Below the pieces are notes generated by a model. It saw only the letters and a list, made by a program, of their open reading frames with translations. It did no database searches and was not told the origin of the DNA. The position numbers and the translations under genes are program-made. From positions 186,001-250,000 of the forward strand of contig NZ_JBQHDG010000002.1 of the NCBI RefSeq assembly GCF_052068095.1: DNA of 64,000 nt, read 5' to 3'. The stretch's first letter is position 1. Each line of letters begins with the position of its first letter. Positions 1 through 8,670 of the stretch are shown here, piece after piece. Source of the stretch: Phytohabitans sp052068095. Lineage in GTDB: Bacteria; Actinomycetota; Actinomycetes; Mycobacteriales; Micromonosporaceae.

Positions 1-839
1 CGCGGCGGGGCTGTCACGCCGGGCGCGAGGCGGCGGGTGGAGACCAGGAACGCGGTGTGCGCGATCATCCGGTGGTCGGGGCGGACGGCCAGCCCGTCGG
101 CGTGCCAGTCGCGCACCAGGCTCTCCCAGGCGCGCGGCTCGGTGAAGCACCCGCGCTCGCGCAGCGCCTCGACCAGCTCGGAGAGCTGGGGCACGGTCGC
201 CACGTACCCGATGAAGACGCCGCCGGGCACGAGGGCCCGCTCGACGAGGTCGAGCGCCTCCCACGGGGTAAGCATGTCCAGGATTATCCGGTCGAAGCCT
301 GTTTCGTCGCATTCAGTGACGTCGCCGACGCGCAGGTGCCACGCGGAGTGCGGGCCGCCGAAGAAGGCCTCGACGTTCTTCCGGGCGATGGCGGCGAAGT
401 CGTCGCGCACCTCCCACGAATGCAGCTCGCCCGCCGTGCCCACCGCGCGCAGCAGCGAGCAGGAGAGCGCGCCTGAGCCGGCGCCGGCCTCCAGGACCTT
501 CGCACCCGGGAAGATGTCGCCCATCGCGACGATCTGTGCCGCGTCCTTGGGGTAGATCACCTGGGCGCCGCGCGGCATCGACAGGACATAGTCGGACAGC
601 AGCGGGCGGAGCGCCAGGTACGCGGTGCCGCCGCTGGATGTCACCACACTTCCATCCGGAAGGCCGATGAGCGCGTCGTGCTCCAGCGCACCCCGGTGGG
701 TGTGGAACGAGCGGCCGGGCTCCAGCACGATCGTGTGCATCCTGCCCTTGGGATCGGTGAGCTGCACCCGGTCACCAGGGCGGAACGGCCCGCGGTGGGC
801 GGGCACGGAGTCGACGTCGTCGGAGAGCGCGGCGGTCAC
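1..839 (-). CDS. trmI: tRNA (adenine-58-N1)-methyltransferase, 3' end cut by the window edge
   Basis: Methylates A58 in the T-loop of tRNA using S-adenosylmethionine. Reading the minus strand from GTG at 839 gives an N-terminal beta domain (GPFRPGDRVQLTDPKGR) and then the Rossmann SAM-binding motif VLEAGAGSGALS, followed by IILDMLTPWE, a conserved TrmI block. The start overlaps the stop of the upstream M50 protease as GTGA (836-839), so the two are translationally coupled. In actinobacteria trmI normally precedes the proteasome-associated genes (arc/mpa, dop, prcBA, pafA), so these probably lie beyond the left edge (inference). The C-terminus is missing because the gene runs off position 1. 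Confidence 0.93.
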   Translation of the reverse strand, partial: MTAALSDDVDSVPAHRGPFRPGDRVQLTDPKGRMHTIVLEPGRSFHTHRGALEHDALIGLPDGSVVTSSGGTAYLALRPLLSDYVLSMPRGAQVIYPKDAAQIVAMGDIFPGAKVLEAGAGSGALSCSLLRAVGTAGELHSWEVRDDFAAIARKNVEAFFGGPHSAWHLRVGDVTECDETGFDRIILDMLTPWEALDLVERALVPGGVFIGYVATVPQLSELVEALRERGCFTEPRAWESLVRDWHADGLAVRPDHRMIAHTAFLVSTRRLAPGVTAPP

Positions 840-2002
840 GTGTTCATCTTCCGGTTGGGTTCGAGGAGTTGGGCGAGATCGGCGACGTGGAGGACGCCGA
901 CGACATCGTCGCCCGCGGTCACCAGGTACTGCGCGCCGGGGTGTGCCTGGACCGCCTTGATCACCTGCTCGCCGCTGGTGCCGACCGGGATCGTGTGGAT
1001 GCCGTCGATGCCCCGGGCCACGGTGTCGACCGAGACCCACGGACGGCGCTCGGCCGGCACGGCCGCGGCCGCGGCCCGGTCGACCAGCGCGACGAGCCGC
1101 CCGGCGGAGTCGGAGACCCCGAGCGAGGCGCCCGCGCGGCCGGCGTCGGTGCCGCGCCGCTGCGCCTCGGCGAGGGGCGTGCCGGTGGGCACCGCGAACA
1201 CCGGCCGGGCCAGCCGCGCCACGTCGATCAGCGGGAACCGGCGGCTGATCCGGGCCACCCGGATCGCCTGGCCGGCGCCCTGCCACATCGTGAACGCCAC
1301 GAGCAGCATGAACACCAGCCCGAACGTGGACAGCACGCCGGCCACGGTGAGCAGCGCGACCGCGGCGGCGGTGGCGATCGCGACCGCGCGCCCCACCCAC
1401 CCGGCGACCTCGGTGCCCAGGTGGCGGTCGCGGCTGATCGCCCAGACCGCCGCGCGCAGCGCCCGGCCGCCGTCGAGCGGCAGGCCGGGCAGCGAGTTGA
1501 ACACGGCGACCACGATGTTGCTCACCGCGAGCTGGAACGCGAGCTGGTTGACCAGCGTGCGGTCGGGCAGCGCGAGCGCCGCGACCGTGGCCACCACGCC
1601 GAGCACCAGCGACACGGCCGGCCCGGCGAGCGACACGTAGAGGTCGACCTTGGGGCTGGGCGCGTCGCGGTCCATCTCGGTGTAGCCGCCGAGCAGCTCC
1701 AGGGTGATGCCGCGCACGCCGATACCGTACCGGCGCGCCGTCAACGCGTGGCCGAGTTCGTGCAGGAGCACCGATCCGAGTAGGCAGACGACGAAACCGA
1801 ACCCGATCGCGTAACCCGCCGGCTGGGAGAGATCGAGCTCGCGGCGGACGAACTCGCCGTAGATGACCGTGACGAGGACGGCGAGGAGGAGCATCGACGC
1901 GTTGAGATACACCGGCACGCCGAGCACCCGCCCCACGGCGAGACCCGGTCGGCGGTCGGACTGATCCTTCCGGGCACGGTCCTGCCGCGCGCGATCCTCC
2001 AC
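836..2002 (-). CDS. M50 site-2 family metalloprotease with CBS-type C-terminus
   Basis: Integral-membrane zinc metalloprotease of the S2P/Rip class, predicted to cleave substrates inside the membrane. Visible marks are the zinc motif HELGH at residues 81-85, the second catalytic block NSLPGLPLDGG at about 169-179, several hydrophobic segments between residues 30 and 245, and a hydrophilic C-terminal third that looks like a CBS pair. It is 388 aa, close to Rip3-type proteases. The GTG start lies 6 bases after a TAGCAT box (2014-2009), which suggests a leaderless mRNA. It is transcribed with trmI and divergently from the RecB-type nuclease. The substrate is unknown. Confidence 0.9.
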   Translation of the reverse strand: MEDRARQDRARKDQSDRRPGLAVGRVLGVPVYLNASMLLLAVLVTVIYGEFVRRELDLSQPAGYAIGFGFVVCLLGSVLLHELGHALTARRYGIGVRGITLELLGGYTEMDRDAPSPKVDLYVSLAGPAVSLVLGVVATVAALALPDRTLVNQLAFQLAVSNIVVAVFNSLPGLPLDGGRALRAAVWAISRDRHLGTEVAGWVGRAVAIATAAAVALLTVAGVLSTFGLVFMLLVAFTMWQGAGQAIRVARISRRFPLIDVARLARPVFAVPTGTPLAEAQRRGTDAGRAGASLGVSDSAGRLVALVDRAAAAAVPAERRPWVSVDTVARGIDGIHTIPVGTSGEQVIKAVQAHPGAQYLVTAGDDVVGVLHVADLAQLLEPNRKMNT

Positions 2003-2070
2003 CCCTCGATGCTACGGGTTGCCGAGCGCGGCGCGGGTGACGTGTCATACCCGTGCCCTAACCTCTTGGC
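2003..2070. promoter_or_regulatory. Divergent leaderless promoter pair
   Basis: On the plus strand TAACCT (2059-2064) is followed by 6 bases and the ATG at 2071. On the minus strand TAGCAT (2014-2009) is followed by 6 bases and the GTG at 2002. Neither start has a Shine-Dalgarno sequence. This TANNNT-N6-start spacing is the known signature of actinobacterial leaderless transcripts, so both transcription starts are inferred to coincide with the start codons. Confidence 0.6.
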
Positions 2071-2982
2071 ATGACGGTCGCGGAGCTTGGCGAGATCGAT
2101 TCGCAGGAGCCGGTCTACCCCACCCTCTCCCCCTCGCGCGCGGCCGATTTCAAGACCTGCCCTTTGTTGTACAGGTTTCGCACGATCGACCGGCTGCCCG
2201 AGCAGCCGACGCCCGACCAGGCCCGCGGCACGCTGGTGCACGCGGTGCTGGAGCGCCTGTTCGACCTGCCGGCCGCCGAGCGCACCCCGGCCGCGGCCGC
2301 CGACCTGATCACTCCACAGTGGGAGCGGCTGGTCGAGGAGGCACCGGCGCTGGCCGAGCTGCTGGTCGCGGACGAGCGGGAGCGGTTCCTCACGTCGGCC
2401 GGCGAGTTGCTGGAGGGCTACTTCGCGGTCGAGGACCCGCGGCGGCTCGAGCCGGCCGAGCGGGAGAGCCTGGTCTCCGCGGTGGTCGACGACCGGCTGG
2501 TGATCCGGGGCTACGTCGACCGCCTCGACGTCTCCCCCGCCGGCGACCTGCGGGTGGTCGACTACAAGAGCGGCGGCGCGCCGCGCGAGGCGTTCGAGGC
2601 GCGGGCGCTGTTCCAGCTCAAGTTCTACGCGCTGGTGCTGTGGCGCACCCGGGGCGTGGTGCCGCGCGTCCTGCGCCTGCTCTACCTGCGCGACCGGGAG
2701 ATCTGCGACTACGCGCCCGACCCCGAGGAGCTGGTCCGCTTCGAGCGCACGCTGCTGGCGCTCTGGCAGGCGATCGACCGGGCCACCGCCGAGCGCGACT
2801 TCCGGCCCAAGCCGAGCCGCCTCTGCGACTGGTGCAGCCATCAGTCGCTCTGCCCGGCCTTCGGCGGCACCCCACCGCCGTTCCCCGAGCCGGGCGACGA
2901 GACCGCGGACGCCGCCCTCATCCCCCAGGAGGATGACCGGCTCACCGCGGGCGACGAAGGAGAAGCGTCCCGCAGCGGATAG
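2071..2982 (+). CDS. RecB-family PD-(D/E)XK exonuclease with Fe-S cysteines
   Basis: A 303-aa stand-alone nuclease of the RecB/Cas4/AddB C-terminal type, homologous in context to mycobacterial Rv2119. The catalytic core is visible as RGYVDRLDV (about 146-154) followed by VDYKSGG (163-169), with the QLKFYAL helix at about 182-188. One cysteine at residue 30 and three near the C-terminus (252, 255 and 261, in CDWCSHQSLC) match the four-cysteine 4Fe-4S arrangement of this family. It probably acts in DNA repair or recombination. It appears to be transcribed without a leader from a TAACCT box and stands next to the M50/trmI pair, as in other actinobacteria. Confidence 0.88.
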   Translation: MTVAELGEIDSQEPVYPTLSPSRAADFKTCPLLYRFRTIDRLPEQPTPDQARGTLVHAVLERLFDLPAAERTPAAAADLITPQWERLVEEAPALAELLVADERERFLTSAGELLEGYFAVEDPRRLEPAERESLVSAVVDDRLVIRGYVDRLDVSPAGDLRVVDYKSGGAPREAFEARALFQLKFYALVLWRTRGVVPRVLRLLYLRDREICDYAPDPEELVRFERTLLALWQAIDRATAERDFRPKPSRLCDWCSHQSLCPAFGGTPPPFPEPGDETADAALIPQEDDRLTAGDEGEASRSG

Positions 2983-2991
2983 TTTCGCTGC

Positions 2992-4224
2992 ATGACCCCC
3001 GCGGACGCTCCCGCCGCCGGCCGGCCCCTGTGGGGCGGCTGGCGTGAGCGGCTGCGTCCCGACCCGGACGCGCGGCGCGTGCTGCGCAACGACGGCCTGC
3101 TCGCGGCCGCGGTCATCGCGGTCGAGCTGATCCTCACCGCGATCGGTCCACCCCAGCCGCGCCAGCTGGGCTGGGCGGCGGTCGTGGTGCTGAGCGTCGC
3201 CGGCGCGGCGCCGCTGGTGCTGCGCCGGGTCAGCACGTGGGGCGCCGTCGTCCTGCTGATCGCGGCCGGCGGCGCGTCCGCGATCACCGAGCACCAGACG
3301 GTGACCGCGACCGTGGCGATCCTGCTGCTGACCTACACGGTCGCCGCCCAGTTCGCCCTTTCCCGGGCCGGCCTGGCGGCCGCGCTGCTGTGGGGTCCGG
3401 TGCTGGTGATCAACTTCTTCACACCCGCCCACCTGCGCCCCGACGGCATGTCGCTCGGCTACATCGTGTTCCTCAACGTGCTGATCGCCATGGTCTGCTT
3501 CTTCTTCGGCCGCACCGTGCACGCTCGCCGCACGTCCACGCACGCGCTGGAGGAACGCGCCCGCGCCGCCGAGCAGAACCAGCGGGCGCTGGCCGAGCAG
3601 GCCGTCGGCGACGAGCGCCGCCGGATCGCGCGCGAGCTGCACGACATGGTCGCCCACCACGTCAGCGTGATGGGGGTACTGGCCACCGGCGCCCGCCGCG
3701 TGCTCAAGCGCGACCCGGACTCGGCCGACGAGGCGCTCGCCACGATCGAGGACACCAGCCGCGCCACGCTCCGCGAGATGCGCCGCCTGCTCGACGTCCT
3801 CCGCACCGACGCCGAGCCGGCCGCCGAGCTCTCCCCGCAGCCCGGCCTCGCCGGCATCGAGGCGCTGGTCGAGCAGGTACGCGAGGCGGGGCTGCCGGTC
3901 GCGCTCCGGGTCGACGGCACACCCGGCCCGCTCGACCACGGCGTGGCCCTCGCCATCTACCGGATCGTGCAGGAGGCGCTCACCAACGCGCTCAAGCACG
4001 CCGGCAACGCCACCGCGCACGTGCGGCTCAGCTTCGGCGTGTACTGGCTGATCGTCGAGGTCTTCGACACCGGCCGCGGCCCCGTGCCCGGCTCCGACCA
4101 GGCCGTCGGGCACGGGCTCGTCGGCATGCGCGAGCGGGTCGCGCTGTACGGCGGGACGCTGCGCACGGGCCCCCGGCCCGGCGGCGGCTTCCGGGTGTAC
4201 GCGAAGATCCCCATGGAACAGTAG
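2992..4224 (+). CDS. Sensor histidine kinase, HisKA_3 (NarL-type) family
   Basis: A 410-aa membrane sensor kinase. Residues 37-175 contain about five to six hydrophobic segments with little extracytoplasmic loop, followed by a coiled linker (180-205), the HisKA_3 phospho-acceptor motif ARELHDMVAHH with His217, and an HATPase_c domain with VQEALTNALKHA and a glycine-rich GHGLVGMRERV block. The start is preceded by TAGTTT-N6-ATG, and that box contains the stop codon of the nuclease gene, so a leaderless transcript is likely. It is followed 16 bases later by its response regulator. The stimulus is unknown; the nearby ABC exporter suggests envelope stress or a peptide or antibiotic (inference). 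Confidence 0.93.
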   Translation: MTPADAPAAGRPLWGGWRERLRPDPDARRVLRNDGLLAAAVIAVELILTAIGPPQPRQLGWAAVVVLSVAGAAPLVLRRVSTWGAVVLLIAAGGASAITEHQTVTATVAILLLTYTVAAQFALSRAGLAAALLWGPVLVINFFTPAHLRPDGMSLGYIVFLNVLIAMVCFFFGRTVHARRTSTHALEERARAAEQNQRALAEQAVGDERRRIARELHDMVAHHVSVMGVLATGARRVLKRDPDSADEALATIEDTSRATLREMRRLLDVLRTDAEPAAELSPQPGLAGIEALVEQVREAGLPVALRVDGTPGPLDHGVALAIYRIVQEALTNALKHAGNATAHVRLSFGVYWLIVEVFDTGRGPVPGSDQAVGHGLVGMRERVALYGGTLRTGPRPGGGFRVYAKIPMEQ

Positions 4225-4240
4225 CGACAGGGGGACCAGG

Positions 4241-4915
4241 GTGACTTCGGAACGGCCGGTGCGGATCCTGCTCGCCGACGACCAGCCGCTGCTGCGGACG
4301 GGCTTTCGCATGGTGCTCGGCGCCGAGGAAGACCTGGACATCGTCGGCGAGGCCGGCGACGGCGCCGAGGCGGTCGACCTGGCCCGCCGGCTGCTGCCCG
4401 ACGTGGTGCTGATGGACATCCGCATGCCCCGCCTCGACGGGGTGGCGGCCACCCGCGCGATCGTCGACGCCCGCCTGCCGGTGCGGGTCCTCATCCTCAC
4501 GACCTTCGACCTCGACGAGTACGTGGTGGGCGCGCTGCGGGCCGGCGCGAGCGGCTTCCTCGCCAAGGACGTGCCGGCCGAAGACCTGGTGACCGCGATC
4601 CGCACGGTGGCGGCCGGCGAGGCGGTGGTGGCGCCGCGGATCCTCAAGCGGCTGCTCGACCGGTTCGCGGACAGCCTGCCCGACCCCTCCTCCACCCCGC
4701 CGAAGGCGCTCGACTCGCTCACCGAACGGGAGCGCGAGGTGCTCGTGCAGGTCGCCCGGGGCCTGTCCAACGCGGAGATCGCCGGCGCGCTGTCGGTCAG
4801 CGAGACCACGATCAAGACCCACGTGGGCCACGTGCTGACCAAGCTCGGCCTCCGCGACCGGGTGCAGGCGGTCGTGCTCGCGTACGAGACCGGCCTGGTA
4901 CGCCCCGGCGCGTAG
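4241..4915 (+). CDS. Response regulator, NarL/FixJ (LuxR-HTH) family
   Basis: A 224-aa regulator with an N-terminal receiver domain (acidic pair LADD at 11-14, phospho-acceptor Asp59 in VVLMDIRMP, Lys in LAKDV) and a C-terminal LuxR-type HTH (LTEREREVLVQVARG to ETTIKTHVGHVLTKL). It partners with the kinase just upstream; the GTG start is preceded by an AGGGGGACC stretch. The gene next downstream in the same direction is an ABC exporter operon behind a 360-base gap, the usual arrangement for a two-component system controlling an exporter (inference). Confidence 0.94.
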   Translation: MTSERPVRILLADDQPLLRTGFRMVLGAEEDLDIVGEAGDGAEAVDLARRLLPDVVLMDIRMPRLDGVAATRAIVDARLPVRVLILTTFDLDEYVVGALRAGASGFLAKDVPAEDLVTAIRTVAAGEAVVAPRILKRLLDRFADSLPDPSSTPPKALDSLTEREREVLVQVARGLSNAEIAGALSVSETTIKTHVGHVLTKLGLRDRVQAVVLAYETGLVRPGA

Positions 4916-5028
4916 GGGGACGCGGGCGTACTCCTTCAGGGGGAGGCCGGGCGCGCCGGACACCTCGCCGGGCGTACCCGAAGAGTCTCCGCAAGCACGA
5001 CGGCGCGGGCCCTTCCGTGACCTAGCGT

Positions 5029-5277
5029 GAGATCCGTGATGGGCATTCGGGGGAAGGCCTGGCCACAGGCCTTGTGCGCGGGCTCGCTCAGGGGCAACCC
5101 TGAGCGAGCATCGGGGACGGCCCGCATCCAAAGGTGGGTTTCGAGTTCCCCCCGCGGGCGGACGATTCCGCGGCTCGCGGCCCTCAACATGGATGCTGCC
5201 GGCCGGTCCACGGGTCCGGCCGGACCAGACTTCCTGCGCCCGGCACCACGCCGGGCGCAGATCGATGAGGGGGAAGT
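5029..5277 (+). promoter_or_regulatory. Structured leader region ahead of the ABC exporter, with stacked hairpins
   Basis: The 4916-5277 gap contains no convincing gene. Three perfect inverted repeats lie in order: AAGGCCTG/CAGGCCTT (5054-5061 and 5066-5073, 4-base loop); GCTCGCTCAGGG/CCCTGAGCGAGC (5082-5093 and 5098-5109) closed by a GCAA tetraloop of GNRA type; and CTGCGCCCGGC/GCCGGGCGCAG (5234-5244 and 5250-5260, 5-base loop), ending 17 bases before the GTG of the ATPase gene. A further CCGGCCGG pair lies near 5198-5220. If transcribed, this is a strongly folded 5' UTR and could attenuate or regulate the exporter. No known riboswitch class was recognised. Confidence 0.45.
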
Positions 5278-6048
5278 GTGACGACGACGGTAGCCCGCGA
5301 CACGCATGTGGCGGCCCGAGCCACCGACGTGTGGAAGGTGTACGGCTCGGGCGAGGCCCAGGTGGTGGCGCTCCGGGGGGTGACCGCCGAGTTCGAGCGG
5401 GGACGCTTCACCGCGATCATGGGCCCGTCCGGGTCCGGCAAGTCCACGCTGATGCACTGCCTGGCGGGCCTCGACTCGGTGACCCGCGGCCAGGTGGCGA
5501 TCGGCGACACGGTGGTCACCGGCCTCGGTGACGCCGGCCTGACCAAGCTGCGCCGCGACAAGGTGGGCTTCATCTTCCAGCAGTTCAACCTGCTGCCCAC
5601 CCTGTCGGCGAAGGAAAACATCCTGCTGCCGCTCTCGATCGCGGGGCGCAAGCCCGACCAGGCCTGGTTCGACACCGTGATCGCCACGGTGGGGCTCGGC
5701 GACCGGCTCGGCCACCGCCCGTCCCAGCTCTCCGGCGGCCAGCAGCAGCGGGTGGCGTGCGCCCGCGCGCTCGTCTCGCGGCCCGAGGTGGTCTTCGCCG
5801 ACGAGCCGACCGGTAACCTCGACTCCCGCTCCGGCGCGGAAGTGCTGGCGTTCCTCCAGCGCTCCGTCCGTGAGTACGGGCAGACGATCGTCATGGTGAC
5901 CCACGACCCGGTCGCCGCGTCGTACGCGGACCGCGTGGTCTTCCTCGCCGACGGCTCGATCGTCTCCGAGCTCTACGAGCCGACGCCCGAGTCCGTCCTC
6001 GACACCATGAAGCGCCTCGACGTGCTGACCGGTGAGGCGGCGGCCTGA
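5278..6048 (+). CDS. ABC transporter ATP-binding protein, MacB/LolD type
   Basis: A 256-aa ATPase of a type VII (MacB/LolCDE/FtsEX-like) transporter. Walker A GPSGSGKS is at residues 49-56, the Q-loop is in FIFQQFNLLPTL, the signature is QLSGGQQQRVACARAL, and Walker B with the family hallmark is VVFADEPTGNLDS, followed by the H-loop MVTHDP. The GTG start has GAGGGGG upstream. Its stop overlaps the start of the permease by one base (TGATG at 6046-6050), so the proteins are coupled. Likely exports or extracts a peptide, lipid or drug; the substrate is not evident. Confidence 0.94.
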   Translation: MTTTVARDTHVAARATDVWKVYGSGEAQVVALRGVTAEFERGRFTAIMGPSGSGKSTLMHCLAGLDSVTRGQVAIGDTVVTGLGDAGLTKLRRDKVGFIFQQFNLLPTLSAKENILLPLSIAGRKPDQAWFDTVIATVGLGDRLGHRPSQLSGGQQQRVACARALVSRPEVVFADEPTGNLDSRSGAEVLAFLQRSVREYGQTIVMVTHDPVAASYADRVVFLADGSIVSELYEPTPESVLDTMKRLDVLTGEAAA

Positions 6049-8603
6049 TGCTGCGCGCCACTTTCAAGAGCCTGCTCGCCCGCAAGCTCCGGCTCGTGCT
6101 GTCGGGGCTGGCTGTCGTGCTCGGCGTGATGTTCGTGTCGGGGGCATTCGTGCTCACCGACACGCTCGGCCGCTCGTTCGACCAGGTCTTCTCCACGGCG
6201 TACTCGCAGACCGACGTCGGCATCACCGCGAAGCCCAAGGTCGACGTCGACGAGTTCGAGGGCGAGGAGGCGGCGGCGCCGTTCCCCGCCTCCACTGTGG
6301 ACAAGGTGACGGCGGTGCCCGGCGTGGCCAAGGCCACCGGCTCGGTCTCCACCGACGGCGCCCGCCTCATCGGTGAAAACGGCAAGGTGGTCACCTCGTT
6401 CGGGCCGCCGCAGCTGGGCGAGAGCTGGAACCCGGACGACGGGCTCATCCAGCTCCGCGAGGGGCGCGGCCCCACCGCCGACAACGAGATCGCCATCAAC
6501 GCGACGCTCGCCGACGCCGGCAAGGTCACGGTGGGCGACAAGGTCGGCGTGCTGACCCGCGAGCCGCGGCAGGAGTTCACGATCGTCGGCGTCTTCGGCT
6601 ACAGCGGTGACCGCGACAGCCTCGGCGGCGTGCAGCAGATCGCGTTCACGCCACCGGTGGCGCAAAAGCTGATGCTCGGCGAGACCGGCGTGTGGAACAA
6701 CATCACCGTCAAGGCCGCCAGCGGCGTCTCGCACGACAAGCTGCGCGACGACATCGCGGCCCAGATCGGCAGCGGCTACGAGGTGAAGACCGGCAAGCAG
6801 CTGACCGACGAGGCGTCCGACACCTTCCAGCAGGGGCTGAGCTTCTTCAACAACATCCTGCTCGGCTTCGCCGGCGTGGCGCTGTTCGTCGGCATCTTCC
6901 TGATCCTCAACACGTTCTCGATCATCGTGGCGCAGCGGACCCGCGAGCTGGCGCTGATGCGCGCGGTCGGCGCGAGCCGCCGGCAGATGATCGGCTCGGT
7001 GCTCACCGAGGCGATCGTCATCGGCATCGTCGCCTCCGTGCTCGGCCTCGGCGCCGGCATCGGGGTGGGCGCGCTGCTGGCGTTCGTCTTCGGCAGCCTG
7101 GGCGGCGGGCTGGAGATAGCCTCGATCGGCGTCCCGCCCGCGGCCGTCATCAGCTCGTTCGTGGTCGGCCTGCTGGTGACCGTGGTCGCCGCGGTGCTGC
7201 CCGCGCTGCGGGCCTCGCGCATCCCGCCGGTCGCGGCGATGCAGGAGGTCGCCACGCCCGACCGTCCACTCACGAAGGTCACGGTGTGGGGCGCGATCGT
7301 CGGCGCCGCCGGCGGCGCGCTGCTCGCGCTCGGCCTGAGCGGCAACGCCGGCGACGGAAATGGGACACTGTGGACGATCCTGGGTGGCGTGCTGGTCACG
7401 TTCATCGGCGTGGCGCTCCTGACCCCGCTGGTGAGCAAGCCGGTGGTGAGCCTGCTCGGCCGCATCTTCTCCTGGTCGGTGCCGGGCAAGCTGGGCCGCC
7501 TCAACTCCGGCCGCAACCCGCGGCGCACCGCCATCACGGCGGCCGCGCTGATGGTCGGCATCGCGCTGGTCACCGGCGTCACCGTGCTGCTCGGTTCGGC
7601 CAAGTCGAGCATCACCAAGCTCGCCGAGGACACCATCCACGCCGACCTGGTCATCTCCGGCGTGCAGAGCGGGCCGCGGCCGCCGAGCTTCGACCCGGCG
7701 GTGCTCAACGAGGTCAAGGCCATCCCGGGCGTGCAGGCCGCGACCGGCACCTACGGCGACCTCGGCACGGTCAACGGCAAGAAGGAGTACCTCACCGCGG
7801 TCAGCGACATCGGCGCGCTGAAGGACGTCTACCGGGCCGAGCCGACCGCCGGCAGCATCGCCTCGCTCGGCCCCGACCAGATGCTCGTCGACTCCAAGAC
7901 CGCCACCGACGAGGGCCTGTCGGTCGGGTCGCGGCTCACCGTACAGCTGTCCCGGGGTGAGACGCACACCTACACGCTGTCGGGCATCTACAAGGAGTCC
8001 GACCTGTATGGCGGCTTCGTGATGCCGGTACAGGCCACCAAGGACTTCGCGATCCCGCAGCCGACGCAGGGGTACATCCAGCTCAGCCCCGGCGCCACGG
8101 TGGCGCAGGTGGAGCCCCAGGTCGACAAGCTGCTCGCGGACAGCCCCGAGGTGTCGGTGGCCGACCGGAGCAAGTTCATCGAGCAGCAGACCAGCGGCTT
8201 CGACCAGATCCTCACGATGATCCAGATCCTGCTGGCGCTCGCGATCCTGATCGCGGTGCTCGGCATCGTCAACACCCTCGCCCTGTCGGTGCTCGAGCGG
8301 ACCCGCGAGCTGGGCCTGCTCCGCGCCATCGGCCTGCGCCGCGCCCAGACGATGCGCATGATCACGGTCGAGGCGGTGGTCATCTCGATGTTCGGCGCGA
8401 TCCTCGGCATCGTGGTCGGCACCGGCCTCGGCGCCGCGGTGGTCCGCGCCCTCAAGGACGACGGCATCACCGAGCTCGTCCTTCCCTGGTCCCAGATGGG
8501 GCTGGCCGTGGTAGTGGCAGCGATCGTAGGAGTGGTCGCCGCGATCCTGCCCGCGATCCGGGCCGCACGCCTCAACGTGCTCGGCGCGATCGCCCACGAA
8601 TAG
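6048..8603 (+). CDS. ABC transporter permease, FtsX/MacB family with duplicated core
   Basis: An 851-aa permease. An N-terminal membrane anchor (LSGLAVVLGVMFVSGAFVLT) is followed by a large extracytoplasmic MacB-like periplasmic core domain and a three-helix FtsX block (about residues 270-395). A second anchor, extracytoplasmic domain and three-helix FtsX block ending near the C-terminus then follow. This duplicated layout is typical of single-subunit actinobacterial exporters of this class, so it may work with the upstream ATPase without another permease. A strong hairpin follows the stop. These transporters move lipoproteins, peptides or antimicrobials by mechanotransmission; the cargo here is unknown. 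Confidence 0.92.
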   Translation: MLRATFKSLLARKLRLVLSGLAVVLGVMFVSGAFVLTDTLGRSFDQVFSTAYSQTDVGITAKPKVDVDEFEGEEAAAPFPASTVDKVTAVPGVAKATGSVSTDGARLIGENGKVVTSFGPPQLGESWNPDDGLIQLREGRGPTADNEIAINATLADAGKVTVGDKVGVLTREPRQEFTIVGVFGYSGDRDSLGGVQQIAFTPPVAQKLMLGETGVWNNITVKAASGVSHDKLRDDIAAQIGSGYEVKTGKQLTDEASDTFQQGLSFFNNILLGFAGVALFVGIFLILNTFSIIVAQRTRELALMRAVGASRRQMIGSVLTEAIVIGIVASVLGLGAGIGVGALLAFVFGSLGGGLEIASIGVPPAAVISSFVVGLLVTVVAAVLPALRASRIPPVAAMQEVATPDRPLTKVTVWGAIVGAAGGALLALGLSGNAGDGNGTLWTILGGVLVTFIGVALLTPLVSKPVVSLLGRIFSWSVPGKLGRLNSGRNPRRTAITAAALMVGIALVTGVTVLLGSAKSSITKLAEDTIHADLVISGVQSGPRPPSFDPAVLNEVKAIPGVQAATGTYGDLGTVNGKKEYLTAVSDIGALKDVYRAEPTAGSIASLGPDQMLVDSKTATDEGLSVGSRLTVQLSRGETHTYTLSGIYKESDLYGGFVMPVQATKDFAIPQPTQGYIQLSPGATVAQVEPQVDKLLADSPEVSVADRSKFIEQQTSGFDQILTMIQILLALAILIAVLGIVNTLALSVLERTRELGLLRAIGLRRAQTMRMITVEAVVISMFGAILGIVVGTGLGAAVVRALKDDGITELVLPWSQMGLAVVVAAIVGVVAAILPAIRAARLNVLGAIAHE

Positions 8604-8618
8604 CCCAGCGGGGGACAG

Positions 8619-8648
8619 ATGGGGGCGGCTCGGGCGGGCCGCCCCCAT
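8619..8648 (+). terminator. Hairpin after the ABC operon
   Basis: A perfect 10-base inverted repeat, ATGGGGGCGG and CCGCCCCCAT, with a 10-base loop starts 15 bases after the permease stop. No T-tract follows, which is usual for intrinsic terminators in high-GC actinobacteria. Confidence 0.65.
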
Positions 8649-8670
8649 CGGGTACCCAGCGGGTCGCCGT

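Noticed and set aside
836..2002. Long open frames on the strand opposite to real genes, e.g. 678-1640 and 869-1783
   Set aside because: High GC at third positions creates long antisense frames. They lack ribosome sites, are rich in Arg/Ala/Pro and have no recognisable domain, whereas the minus-strand frame is a clear M50 protease.
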